From NCBI RefSeq assembly GCF_004349215.1, contig NZ_SMKU01000011.1, positions 1 through 64,000 of the forward strand: a DNA stretch of 64,000 nucleotides, read 5' to 3'. Position numbers and translations under genes: made by a program. The notes below the pieces were generated by a model, which saw only the letters and a program-made list of their open reading frames with translations, was not told where the DNA came from and made no database searches. Positions 50,710 to 60,011 of this stretch are shown here, piece after piece. The first letter of the stretch is position 1. Each line of letters begins with the position of its first letter. Source of the DNA: Actinomadura rubrisoli (GTDB lineage Bacteria; Actinomycetota; Actinomycetes; Streptosporangiales; Streptosporangiaceae).

Positions 50710-52407
50710 TCAGAGCCCGAGCAGGGCCCTGACGTGCGGGACGACGGCGTCCAGCGCGACCTTGACCGTCTCGCCCGTCGCGCGGGCCGTGACCTCGGCG
50801 ACGCCCTCGGCCAGCCCGCGGCGGCCGACCGTCACGCGGAACGGGATCCCGGTCAGCTCCACATCCCGGAACTTCACCCCGGCGCGCTCCGGGCGGTCGT
50901 CGATCACGACCTCCGCCCCGGCGGCGGCGAGACCGGCGTAGACGTCCTCGGCGGCCTTCGCCACGTCCGCGTCGTCCGACTGGGCGATCACGACGGCGAC
51001 CTGGAAGGGCGCCACCGCGAGCGGCCAGACGATCCCGCGGTCGTCGTGGTGGACCTCCACGATCACGGCCATCGCCCGCTCGACGCCGATCCCGTAGCTG
51101 CCCATGACGATCGGGACCCGCGCGCCGTCCGGGTCGAGGATCTCGGCGCCGAGGGCCCGCGCGTACCGGTCGCCCAGCTTGAAGATGTGGCCGACCTCGA
51201 TGGCCCGCTCGACCACCAGCGGCTCGCCGCAGCGCACGCACGGCTCCCCGGCCGCGACCTCGCGCAGGTCCGCCCAGGTGCCGACGGGGATGTCGCGGTC
51301 GACGTCCACGCCGCGCAGGTGGACGTCGTCGATGTTCGCGCCGGTGAACATGGCGCGGCGGCCGCGCAGCGCCTCGTCCGCGATCACCGGGAGGCCGGTG
51401 ACGCCGACCGCGCCGAGGCTGCCGGGCAGCGCGCCGAGCGCCTCCCGGATCTCCTCCGGCTGCGCCGGCCGCGGCTCCACGGCCCCGGTCGCGCTCACGA
51501 GCTTGCCCTGGTTGAGGGCGTGGTCGCCGCGCAGCAGGACGAGGGTGAGCGCTCCGTCCAGCACGTACACGAGGGTCTTGACCTGCCGGTCGGCGGGCGC
51601 GTCGTAGGCCAGCAGGTCCTCGATCGTCCGGACGCCGGGCGTGTCGAAGCGCTCGGGCGCCGGGAGGCCGGGGCCGTCGCCGGCCTCCGGCAGCCGGGAC
51701 GCGGCCCGCTCGATGTTGGCCGCGTAGCCGCACGCGGGGCAGCGGACCACCAGGTCCTCGCCGACCTCGGCGGGGCACATGAACTCCGTCGAGTCCGAGC
51801 CGCCCATCGTCCCGCTGGACGCCTCGACCGGGTAGGCGGGGATGCCGAGGCGCTCGAAGATCCGCGTGTAGGCGCCGTGGTAGCCCTCGAACGAGGTGTC
51901 CAGTCCCGGCCGGTCGATGTCGAAGCTGTAGGCGTCCTTCATCGTGAACTCGCGGGTCCGCAGCAGGCCGCCCTTGGGGCGCGGCTCGTCCCGGAACTTG
52001 GTCTGGAACTGGTACCACTGCTGCGGCAGCCGCCGGTAGGAGCCCAGCTCGCGCGCGACCGTCGCGAAGATCTCCTCGTGCGTCATGCCGAGCGCCAGGT
52101 CGGCGCCCCTGCGGTCGCGGAGCCGGAACATCTCCTGGCCCATCAGCTCCCAGCGGCCCGAACGGCGCCACGGCTCGGCCGGGTGCATCGCCGGGAGCAG
52201 CATCTCCTGCGCGCCGATCCGGTCCATCTCCTCGCGGATGATCCCCATCACCTTCGCCCGGACGCGGACCGCCAGCGGCAGCAGCGAATAGTGGCCCGCG
52301 GTGAGCTGCCGGACGTAGCCCGCGCGCAGCAGCAGCCGGTGGCTCGGCGCGTCGGCCTCGGCGGGATCGTCGCGGAGCGTGGGCACGAACATCTGGGACC
52401 AGCGCAT
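50710..52407 (-). CDS. proS: prolyl-tRNA synthetase, bacterial type with editing domain
   Basis: 565 aa, class II synthetase. RWSQMFVPTLRDDPAEA start, motif 2 WYQFQTKFRDEPRPKGGLLR, a long insertion between motifs 2 and 3 (about 225-390) with YVLDGALTLVLLRGDHALN, the cis-editing domain removing Ala-tRNA-Pro, and motif 3 VMGSYGIGVERAMAVIVE. ATG 52407 lies 7 nt after a TACCCT -10 box, suggesting a leaderless mRNA. A second, unrelated-type ProRS is divergently transcribed 76 bp away. Confidence 0.95.
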   Translation of the reverse strand: MRWSQMFVPTLRDDPAEADAPSHRLLLRAGYVRQLTAGHYSLLPLAVRVRAKVMGIIREEMDRIGAQEMLLPAMHPAEPWRRSGRWELMGQEMFRLRDRRGADLALGMTHEEIFATVARELGSYRRLPQQWYQFQTKFRDEPRPKGGLLRTREFTMKDAYSFDIDRPGLDTSFEGYHGAYTRIFERLGIPAYPVEASSGTMGGSDSTEFMCPAEVGEDLVVRCPACGYAANIERAASRLPEAGDGPGLPAPERFDTPGVRTIEDLLAYDAPADRQVKTLVYVLDGALTLVLLRGDHALNQGKLVSATGAVEPRPAQPEEIREALGALPGSLGAVGVTGLPVIADEALRGRRAMFTGANIDDVHLRGVDVDRDIPVGTWADLREVAAGEPCVRCGEPLVVERAIEVGHIFKLGDRYARALGAEILDPDGARVPIVMGSYGIGVERAMAVIVEVHHDDRGIVWPLAVAPFQVAVVIAQSDDADVAKAAEDVYAGLAAAGAEVVIDDRPERAGVKFRDVELTGIPFRVTVGRRGLAEGVAEVTARATGETVKVALDAVVPHVRALLGL

Positions 52408-52413
52408 CCGGCG

Positions 52414-52419
52414 AGGGTA
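52414..52419 (-). promoter_or_regulatory. -10 box giving a leaderless transcript for proS
   Basis: TACCCT on the minus strand, six bases before the ATG; TTAGCC lies 17 nt further upstream as a possible -35. No ribosome site, so transcription probably starts at the start codon. Confidence 0.55.
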
Positions 52420-52450
52420 ACAGCGGGGCCGCGAACGGCTAATGCGGTGA

Positions 52451-53932
<1,482 letters not shown>

Positions 53933-53968
53933 GCTTCCCGCAGGCCGCGGGCCGTCACGGCCGCGCGA

Positions 53969-54475
53969 TCACGGGTCGTCCCCGCCGTTCGCGCGGCCGT
54001 TCGCGTTCATGCGGGTCATGTAGGGCTGGACGAACCACGCCCACGAGCACAGCGCCAGGACGACCAGGGCCGTGACGACCGCCGCCCACTCCGCCCCCAG
54101 CGACTCGACGATCAGCGTGGTGGAGGCGGTGATCGAGATCGCCAGGGCGAACGCGCCCAGGATCCCGAACCGGTTGGCGCGCCGGATCAGCAGGGGCTTC
54201 TGCCCGAGCTGGAACAGGATCCGGTGCTGGAACACAGGGGCGATGAAGCAGATCGAGGCGAGGGCCGCGCCGAACAGCGCGGTGTAGAACAGCACCCGGC
54301 CCGAGTCGTCCACCTTGCCGAAGCCCACGGAGAACGGGACGGTGAGCAGGAACGCGAACAGCACCTGCACGCCGGTGACCGCCACGCGGAACCCTTGCAG
54401 CAGTTCCATCAGCTGCCGGTCGAGACGTTCGTGCTCGGTCTCGTTGCGGGGCTTGACGGAGGGATCATCGCTCAT
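53969..54475 (-). CDS. DUF6328 membrane protein
   Basis: 168 aa. Charged N-terminus (NETEHERLDRQLMELLQGFRVAVTGVQVL, the family start, residues about 11-39), then four membrane helices to about 155 and an Asn/Gly-rich end. Often listed as an uncharacterised antiporter-like protein; no transport residues are proven. Single gene, convergent with the second ProRS. Confidence 0.82.
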   Translation of the reverse strand: MSDDPSVKPRNETEHERLDRQLMELLQGFRVAVTGVQVLFAFLLTVPFSVGFGKVDDSGRVLFYTALFGAALASICFIAPVFQHRILFQLGQKPLLIRRANRFGILGAFALAISITASTTLIVESLGAEWAAVVTALVVLALCSWAWFVQPYMTRMNANGRANGGDDP

Positions 54476-54535
54476 GCAGGCCCTTTACCCGGCACGATGC
54501 CCATCAGTCGGACATATCCCGGTTTCGGGCGCGCC

Positions 54536-56563
54536 CTAGGCGAGGGACGGCGGCTTCACGCGCAGCGCGAGCATCGACACGTCGTCGCGCAGATCGCCGT
54601 CGCAGAACTCCAGCAGCGCCTGCTCCACCGCGCCCAGCATGGTCTCCAGCGGGTCGGTGGCGTGCGTCGCCAGCGTCTCCAGCAGCCGCTCCTGCCCGAA
54701 CTCCTGCCGCTGCAGGTCGCACGCCTCCAGCACGCCGTCCGAGTGCAGGACGATGGTGTCGCCGACGCCGAGGTCGATGGTGTCGAGCCCGGCCTCGAAG
54801 TCGTCGAACAGCCCGAGCGGCACGCCGCCCCGGGACGCCGACCTGATCACCCCGTCGGCGCGGACCACGATCGCCGGGGGGTGGCCCGCGGTGCCGAGCG
54901 AGACCGTGACGCGCTCGGTGTCGAGCTCCAGCCCGGCCATCACGGCGGTGACGAACCGGTCCTCGTCCAGCAGCGCCTCGTTCACCAGGGCCAGGATCTC
55001 GGCGGGACGGTCCTTCCAGCGCGCCGCCAGCCGCACGCAGTGCCGGGCGGTCGAGGTCACGGCCGCGGCGTCCTCGCCCTTGCCGCACACGTCGCCGAGC
55101 ACCAGGCCCCAGCCGCCGTCCTGGATGCGGAACACGTCGTAGAAGTCGCCGCCCACCTCGGCGCCGCGCGTCGCCGTCATGTAGCTGGCCGCGACGCTCA
55201 CCCCCGGGATGGCCGGCAGCGCCTTCGGCAGCAGCCCCGACTGGAGCGTCTCGGCCACCTCGGCGCGGCGCCGGTACAGCCGCGCCGCCCGGATGACCAG
55301 CGCCAGGTAGCGTCCGAGCCGCTGGACGACCCCGAGGTCCATGAGGTCGAACGGGCCGTACTCGCCGCTGGCCGCCAGGCTGATCGTGCCGATGCAGCGG
55401 TCGCCGTCCTCCACCGGGACGCACAGGACCGACGTCGCGCCGATCTTGCTGCAGACGGGCTGACCGTCCGGGCAGACGCCCAGCACGTCGAGGTTCTCCA
55501 CATGCGGGCGCAACGCGCTCTGCCGGGTGAGGAACACGGTGTGGGGCAGCGTGCCGGCGGCCGGCTCCATCTGCTCCAGCATCCCCACGGCCTCGACGGA
55601 GTGCTCGTCGGCCGGGCCCATGACGACCTGGCGGCGCAGCTCCGGCGTCTTGCCCGTGGCGTGGGCGCCGCCCTGCGCGGACGCCCCCGGGCCGCCGTTC
55701 GGGCCGGTGAGGTCGATGAACGCCCAGTCGGCCAGCTCCGCGGCCAGCAGCCGCGCGCACCGCCGGACGGCCACGGTCTCGTTGAAGACGGGCTCGTCCA
55801 GCAGCAGCTCGCTGGCGGTGGCCAGGACGTCCATCCGGTGGACGATCGTGGCCACGGTCTCGTCGTCGCCCTGCGGGCCGGGGCCGGACGCCGGGGCCTG
55901 GGGCGCCCTCGCCCGCGCCGCCGGGGCGTCCTTCGGCCCGGTGTCCTGCCGGCCGCCGTCCTTCGAGGCGGGCGTTCCCGCCTCGTCCGCGGGCGGGTTC
56001 CTCGGGCCGGCGGCCACCACGACCATCGGGTCGGGCTCGCCGCGGATCCACACCCGGGCCAGCGTCACCACCGCGTCGATCGGATGGTCGCGGCCGAGGA
56101 AGCGGACCTGCACGCGCCGCCGCCGCCCGGTCCGGACGACCGCCGCGAGCTGCGACCGCACCGCCGCCCGCGTGGCCAGGTCGCAGAAGGCCGTGAACTG
56201 CTTGCCCGACACGTAGCCGGAGGACGTGCCGAGTAGCGCGGCCGCCTGCCGGTTGACGCGCCGCACGCTGTTGTTCCTGTCCAGCAGGAACAGCGGGACG
56301 GGCGCGTCCTGGAAGACCGTGCGCAGCACCCGCCGCTCGTTCTCCGCCGCGTTCGACCCGCCCTGCTCGGGGCCCTGCTCGGTGCCCATCGTCCGCAGCG
56401 CCGTCAGCGCCAGCTCCAGCTCGACCAGCGCCGCGTCCAGCGTCGCGCGCAGGTCGGGTTCGGGCATGCTCGCGGCCTGGCGCAGCTCGCCGATGCGCCC
56501 TTCGAGGTCGGAGATCTCCCGCAGGAGCGTCTCCGGTTCCAGCTGGTCGGGCTGGTCGTGCAT
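54536..56563 (-). CDS. PAS-GAF-PP2C (SpoIIE-type) protein phosphatase
   Basis: 675-aa signalling phosphatase. An N-terminal coiled coil (about 8-60) precedes a PAS domain (about 80-180), a Pro/Ala-rich linker, a GAF domain (about 240-415) and the PP2C domain (434-675) with GGDFYDVF (metal Asp), LGDVCGKGEDAA, GTAGHPPA and DDVSMLALRV. Such RsbU-like enzymes dephosphorylate STAS anti-anti-sigma factors, releasing sigma factors. No STAS gene is adjacent; the HATPases of this window are possible opponents. The stop TAG is followed by GGCGC. Confidence 0.92.
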   Translation of the reverse strand: MHDQPDQLEPETLLREISDLEGRIGELRQAASMPEPDLRATLDAALVELELALTALRTMGTEQGPEQGGSNAAENERRVLRTVFQDAPVPLFLLDRNNSVRRVNRQAAALLGTSSGYVSGKQFTAFCDLATRAAVRSQLAAVVRTGRRRRVQVRFLGRDHPIDAVVTLARVWIRGEPDPMVVVAAGPRNPPADEAGTPASKDGGRQDTGPKDAPAARARAPQAPASGPGPQGDDETVATIVHRMDVLATASELLLDEPVFNETVAVRRCARLLAAELADWAFIDLTGPNGGPGASAQGGAHATGKTPELRRQVVMGPADEHSVEAVGMLEQMEPAAGTLPHTVFLTRQSALRPHVENLDVLGVCPDGQPVCSKIGATSVLCVPVEDGDRCIGTISLAASGEYGPFDLMDLGVVQRLGRYLALVIRAARLYRRRAEVAETLQSGLLPKALPAIPGVSVAASYMTATRGAEVGGDFYDVFRIQDGGWGLVLGDVCGKGEDAAAVTSTARHCVRLAARWKDRPAEILALVNEALLDEDRFVTAVMAGLELDTERVTVSLGTAGHPPAIVVRADGVIRSASRGGVPLGLFDDFEAGLDTIDLGVGDTIVLHSDGVLEACDLQRQEFGQERLLETLATHATDPLETMLGAVEQALLEFCDGDLRDDVSMLALRVKPPSLA

Positions 56564-56692
56564 CTGGTCTCCCTCTTTGTCCGCGAGGCACGGTGAAAAC
56601 CAGATCGGCTCGTCCTCTGGTCGGGCTACCGCGATCTTCGAGACCGCTGTGCGCAGCCTATTCCGTTCCCCGCGTGCGGCCTAGTTCGCGTC

Positions 56693-57712
56693 CTAAGAGA
56701 GCCCCTGGTCACCGACGATGCGCTGTGCCAGCGCGGTGAGCTTGACGTGGCGGGTCTGCGAGATCCGCCGCATCTCGGCGAACGCCTCGTCGGCGTCGCA
56801 GCTCAGGGCGTGCATCAGGATGCCCTTCGCCTGGTCGACGACGGCGCGGGCCTCGACCGCCTCCTGCAACTGTACGGCGGTCCGGTGAACGTCGTCGTAC
56901 TGCTGCGAATTGGACACCGCCGCGCTGCCCTGCGCCATCAGCAGCGCCGCCAGCGCGTTCCGGCCGGGGCCGAGCGCCTTGGGCGCCACCCCGTACAGGG
57001 TGAGCGTCACCAGGACGGGCGGGTTGAGGTGCGGGGACGTGGTGAAGCAGCGGACGCCGCGGCGCAGCATCTCGGCCATCGCCTCGGGCCAGCGGGTCTC
57101 GGCGAGGATGTCGTCGGAGCTGAGCGTGCGGCGGCCGAGCACCACGTCGAAGATCGGCCCGTGGCCGCGCGAGAGCTGCCGGTCGGTCACCTCGGCGAGA
57201 TCGGGATGGCTGGCCGCGGCGGCCAGCGGCTCGGGCCGGTCGGCGTCCCGGGCCGGGGCCGGTACCAGCGGGGGCGCCGCGTTCCCGGCCGGGGCCGGGC
57301 CGCGCGCCGATGAGGTGCCGTCGGCCGATGACGTGCTGTCGGAGGACGGGGTTGCGGAGGACGCGTTCTCCAGGGGGGAGGGCACGGCGTCCTGGACGGT
57401 GTCCGGAGGCAGGCCGGGGGTCTCTGCGGGACCGTTCCCAGAGAGCTTCGGCAGAGCCCAGCGCACGCTCGCCGCGCCCGCGCAGCCCGGGACGGCGCGG
57501 GACGCCAGCTCGGTGATGCGGTGCAGGGTGCCCACGTCCGAGGACTCCCCGACCATGCCCAGCCGGGCGATCTCCAGCGCGAGCTGGTCCGTCAGGACCA
57601 TTTCGGTGGGCGTCACACCATCGACGTTATCCTGCGGGACGGCCTGATCGTGCCCCCGCGACGGCGACGCGGGGCCGGCCGCCCTGCGGTGGAGCCGATC
57701 CGGGCGGTTCAT
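56693..57712 (-). CDS. GAF/ANTAR domain transcription antitermination regulator
   Basis: 339 aa. The C-terminal ANTAR domain (about 280-335: LQEAVEARAVVDQAKGILM, FAEMRRISQTRHVKLTALAQ) binds RNA hairpins to prevent termination; a GAF-like sensor lies before it (about 40-260) with a long Ser/Thr/Pro/Ala insertion (about 110-160). Start ATG 57712 lies 9 bp after the CBS gene stop; a GTG at 57616 is an alternative. The TAG stop is followed by GACGCG like other repeat-associated gene ends. Signal unknown. Confidence 0.82.
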   Translation of the reverse strand: MNRPDRLHRRAAGPASPSRGHDQAVPQDNVDGVTPTEMVLTDQLALEIARLGMVGESSDVGTLHRITELASRAVPGCAGAASVRWALPKLSGNGPAETPGLPPDTVQDAVPSPLENASSATPSSDSTSSADGTSSARGPAPAGNAAPPLVPAPARDADRPEPLAAAASHPDLAEVTDRQLSRGHGPIFDVVLGRRTLSSDDILAETRWPEAMAEMLRRGVRCFTTSPHLNPPVLVTLTLYGVAPKALGPGRNALAALLMAQGSAAVSNSQQYDDVHRTAVQLQEAVEARAVVDQAKGILMHALSCDADEAFAEMRRISQTRHVKLTALAQRIVGDQGLS

Positions 57713-57720
57713 CGTCGACC

Positions 57721-58143
57721 TCAGTTGTTGGGCGGGGCCTTGCTGATGTGGTGGAGCGGCCCCACGTCTCCGTTGGCGACAGCCAGGTCCCCGATGGTCA
57801 CGATGCCCACCGGGCGCTGCATGGCGTCGACCACCGGCAGCCTTCTGACCGCGTGCTCGCACATCAGCTGCGCCGCGGTCTCGGTGTCGTCCTCGGCGCG
57901 CAGCGTGGTGAGCTCGGCGGTGCACACGTCGCCGAGCGGGGTGAGGGACGTGTCGCGGCTCTCGGCCACCGCGCGCACCACGATGTCGCGGTCGGTGATC
58001 ACGCCACACAACCGTCCCCCGTAGGTCACGAGGACGTCGCCGATGCCTTCGTCACGCATGATCCGGGCCGCCTCGTAGAGCGTCGCGTCCAGCGGCAGCG
58101 ACTGGGGGGCCGAGGTCATCACGTCGCCCACTCTTGGTGGCAT
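57721..58143 (-). CDS. tandem CBS domain protein
   Basis: 140 aa, almost only two CBS motifs: VGDVMTSAPQSLPLDATLYE with CGVITDRDIVVRAV, then LTTLRAEDDTETAAQLM with PVGIVTIGDLAV. CBS pairs bind adenosine nucleotides and sense energy or redox status. First of an apparent operon with the ANTAR regulator. ATG 58143. Confidence 0.92.
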   Translation of the reverse strand: MPPRVGDVMTSAPQSLPLDATLYEAARIMRDEGIGDVLVTYGGRLCGVITDRDIVVRAVAESRDTSLTPLGDVCTAELTTLRAEDDTETAAQLMCEHAVRRLPVVDAMQRPVGIVTIGDLAVANGDVGPLHHISKAPPNN

Positions 58144-58290
58144 CGCTCGCTCATCCTCCCGAATCGCGGCCGGTTCGCGTAACCCGTGTCGCGCGTCTAC
58201 CCACGGGCGGCCCGCCTATTCGGGCGAATGCGGTATCTCCTGCTGGATTTCCCCTGGATCACGTCCTGGACCTGCGCCGGGCCGCAGCCG

Positions 58291-58340
58291 GACGCCGTGT
58301 CCGACGCCGTGCCGGACGCCGGGCCGGACGCCGTGCGGAC
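58291..58340. repeat. short 12-bp tandem repeat
   Basis: Four imperfect units of GGACGCCGTGTC / CGACGCCGTGCC in a row, in the 212-bp non-coding stretch 58144-58355 between CBS and inhibitor genes. No other feature is seen in the stretch. Confidence 0.55.
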
Positions 58341-58355
58341 CGGTTCCGGCCCGGC

Positions 58356-58760
58356 TCAGAAGTCGAAGATCGTTCCGGTTCGGGAGCGCATCGCGCAGTC
58401 GTTGCCGTACTCGGCGCGGAAGTCGACCGCCCGCCCCCGCCAGTGCCCGTCGGCCTGCGCGACCACGGGCGCGTAGATCGCCGTGCAGACCCGGTCGTCG
58501 GGCGCGTGGGCGAGCCTGCCGCCCGCTGCGTCGATCTCGGTGCAGGCGCGGGCCGCCTTCGGGTGGTTCCCGCCGGCGGGGCCGCAGCGGAGCGTCACCG
58601 TCCGCGTCCCGGAGGTGCCGTTCCCCGGAGCCGCGGAGGTGTCGTTCCCCGGATAGGTCAGCGTGAGGCGCAGGGAGGTGCCCGGAGCCGCCTGCGCGGG
58701 GACGGCGGGCAGCAGGGCGAGCGCGCCGCCCACGAGGGCGGTGGCGATGAGGTGCGGCAT
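58356..58760 (-). CDS. subtilisin inhibitor-like protein (SSI family)
   Basis: 134-aa secreted serine-protease inhibitor. Signal peptide about 1-24 (HLIATALVGGALALLPAVPA, cut near AQA|AP). The mature part has the four Cys of Streptomyces SSI (LRCGPAGG, ARACTEID, VCTAIYAPV, NDCAMRS) and ends GTIFDF. In SSI the reactive bond follows CPM in CPMVYDPV; here CTAIYAPV puts Ala at P1, pointing to elastase- or subtilisin-like targets. ATG 58760. Confidence 0.9.
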   Translation of the reverse strand: MPHLIATALVGGALALLPAVPAQAAPGTSLRLTLTYPGNDTSAAPGNGTSGTRTVTLRCGPAGGNHPKAARACTEIDAAGGRLAHAPDDRVCTAIYAPVVAQADGHWRGRAVDFRAEYGNDCAMRSRTGTIFDF

Positions 58761-58922
58761 GGAGACACTCCCGGCGATCGGATCAGAGCATCGCTCAATG
58801 TATCCGAACAGCTACACACCGTGCCGGGAAATGGACGACCCCGCGGTCACGGGGGAACCGCGGGGCCGCGCTTGGGGGGAGCACGAATACGGGGGATGGC
58901 CCGGAGAGGGGTGGCGGCCTGG

Positions 58923-59510
58923 TCAGGCGGCCAGGATGTGGGAGCGGCGGTGGTCGGCCAGGGCCTCGCGCAGCTGCTTGCGGCCGCGGTGCAGCCGGGA
59001 CATCACCGTGCCGATGGGGGTGCCCATCATCTCGGCGATCTCCTTGTAGGCGTAGCCCTCGACGTCGGCGAGGTAGACCGCGTCACGGAAGTCCTTCGGC
59101 AGGGCCCGCAGCGCCTCGACGATCCCGTTGTCCGGGATGCGGTCGAGCGCCTCGGACTCGGCGGACCTGAACCCGGACGAGAGCGCCTCGCTCTGCGAGA
59201 TCTGCCACTCCTCCAGCTCCTCGGAACCGGCGCGCTGGGGCTCGCGCTGCTTCTTGCGGTAGGTGTTGATGAAGTTGTTGGTCAGGATGCGGTGCAGCCA
59301 CGCCTTGAGGTTCGTGCCCTCCTGGAACTGGTGGAAGTTCACATATGCCTTGGCCAGCGTCTCCTGGACCAGGTCCTCGGCATCGGCGCTGTTGCGGGTC
59401 ATCCGCACGGCACTGGCGTACAGCGGGTCGGCGAGCGGGAGCACGTCGCGCTCGTAGCGCTCGGTGCTCTCGGCGTTCCGTCGGACAGGCATGGTGACAG
59501 TGGTCATCAT
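58923..59510 (-). CDS. SigR/SigH-like ECF sigma factor (ECF12 type)
   Basis: 195-aa sigma factor of the redox-responsive SigR group: [60 protein letters not shown] and region 4 [24 protein letters not shown]. In Streptomyces, sigR is followed by rsrA, a zinc anti-sigma gene. Here the 162 bp downstream contain no such gene and the next gene is the protease inhibitor. ATG 59510 with an alternative 3 nt later. Confidence 0.9.
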   Translation of the reverse strand: MMTTVTMPVRRNAESTERYERDVLPLADPLYASAVRMTRNSADAEDLVQETLAKAYVNFHQFQEGTNLKAWLHRILTNNFINTYRKKQREPQRAGSEELEEWQISQSEALSSGFRSAESEALDRIPDNGIVEALRALPKDFRDAVYLADVEGYAYKEIAEMMGTPIGTVMSRLHRGRKQLREALADHRRSHILAA

Positions 59511-59945
59511 CGCTCCCCGTAGGTCGTGACCCGTGAGGGCCGGTTGCGGGCGCGCGTTCGGGGGCGCGCGCGGACCGGGCGGACGAGCCGCCCCCCGTGC
59601 TTGGTGGTACGTGCCACCATTCCCGACGGGTTCGGAGCCGGCCTGAGAGGTGCGGCACAGCGAACGTGCTTCAGGGCTCCGCGCCGTCCTCCCGGAGGAG
59701 GGTCCGGCGTCGTTTGGGGATCCCGGCCTCGCATGGAGGGTGGGCCGAGGGGTCGCGCGGGTCGGCGGTGCCAGGGCGACCCCGTATCACCGGGACGTCG
59801 CGGGCCGCACACGAACAGGCGCTTCCACTCGCCAGTGGTGTTCCCGTCATGTAAGACGCGTGGGAACGGTCAAATGGTTGCGTGGCGTTCATCACACCAC
59901 CTGCGCAGGGCGGCCGGACGGGCGCGGACATGGGGTGGGCAAAGA
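59511..59945. other. gene-free region upstream of the SigR-like gene
   Basis: No supported gene. Contains an inverted repeat GGTGGTACGTGCCACC (59603-59618, two mismatches to a perfect palindrome), next to GGGAAT on the minus strand (59624-59619), the -35 of SigR-type promoters; no matching -10 GTT is seen at 18-19 nt. Confidence 0.4.
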
Positions 59946-59987
59946 CCGCCCCCTGGAGCCCGGTACGGGCGGGGTTCCAGGGGGCGG
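59946..59987 (-). terminator. hairpin terminator after the M14 peptidase gene
   Basis: 12-bp perfect stem CCGCCCCCTGGA (59946-59957) / TCCAGGGGGCGG (59976-59987), 24 bp after the peptidase stop. Confidence 0.7.
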
Positions 59988-60011
59988 CCGAACGGGGGAT
60001 TTCCCCTTTGA

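Noticed and set aside
58186-58476. 96-aa plus frame with DAVSDAVPDAGPDAV repeats
   Set aside because: Driven by a 12-bp tandem repeat and overlapping the end of the inhibitor gene; no conserved domain.
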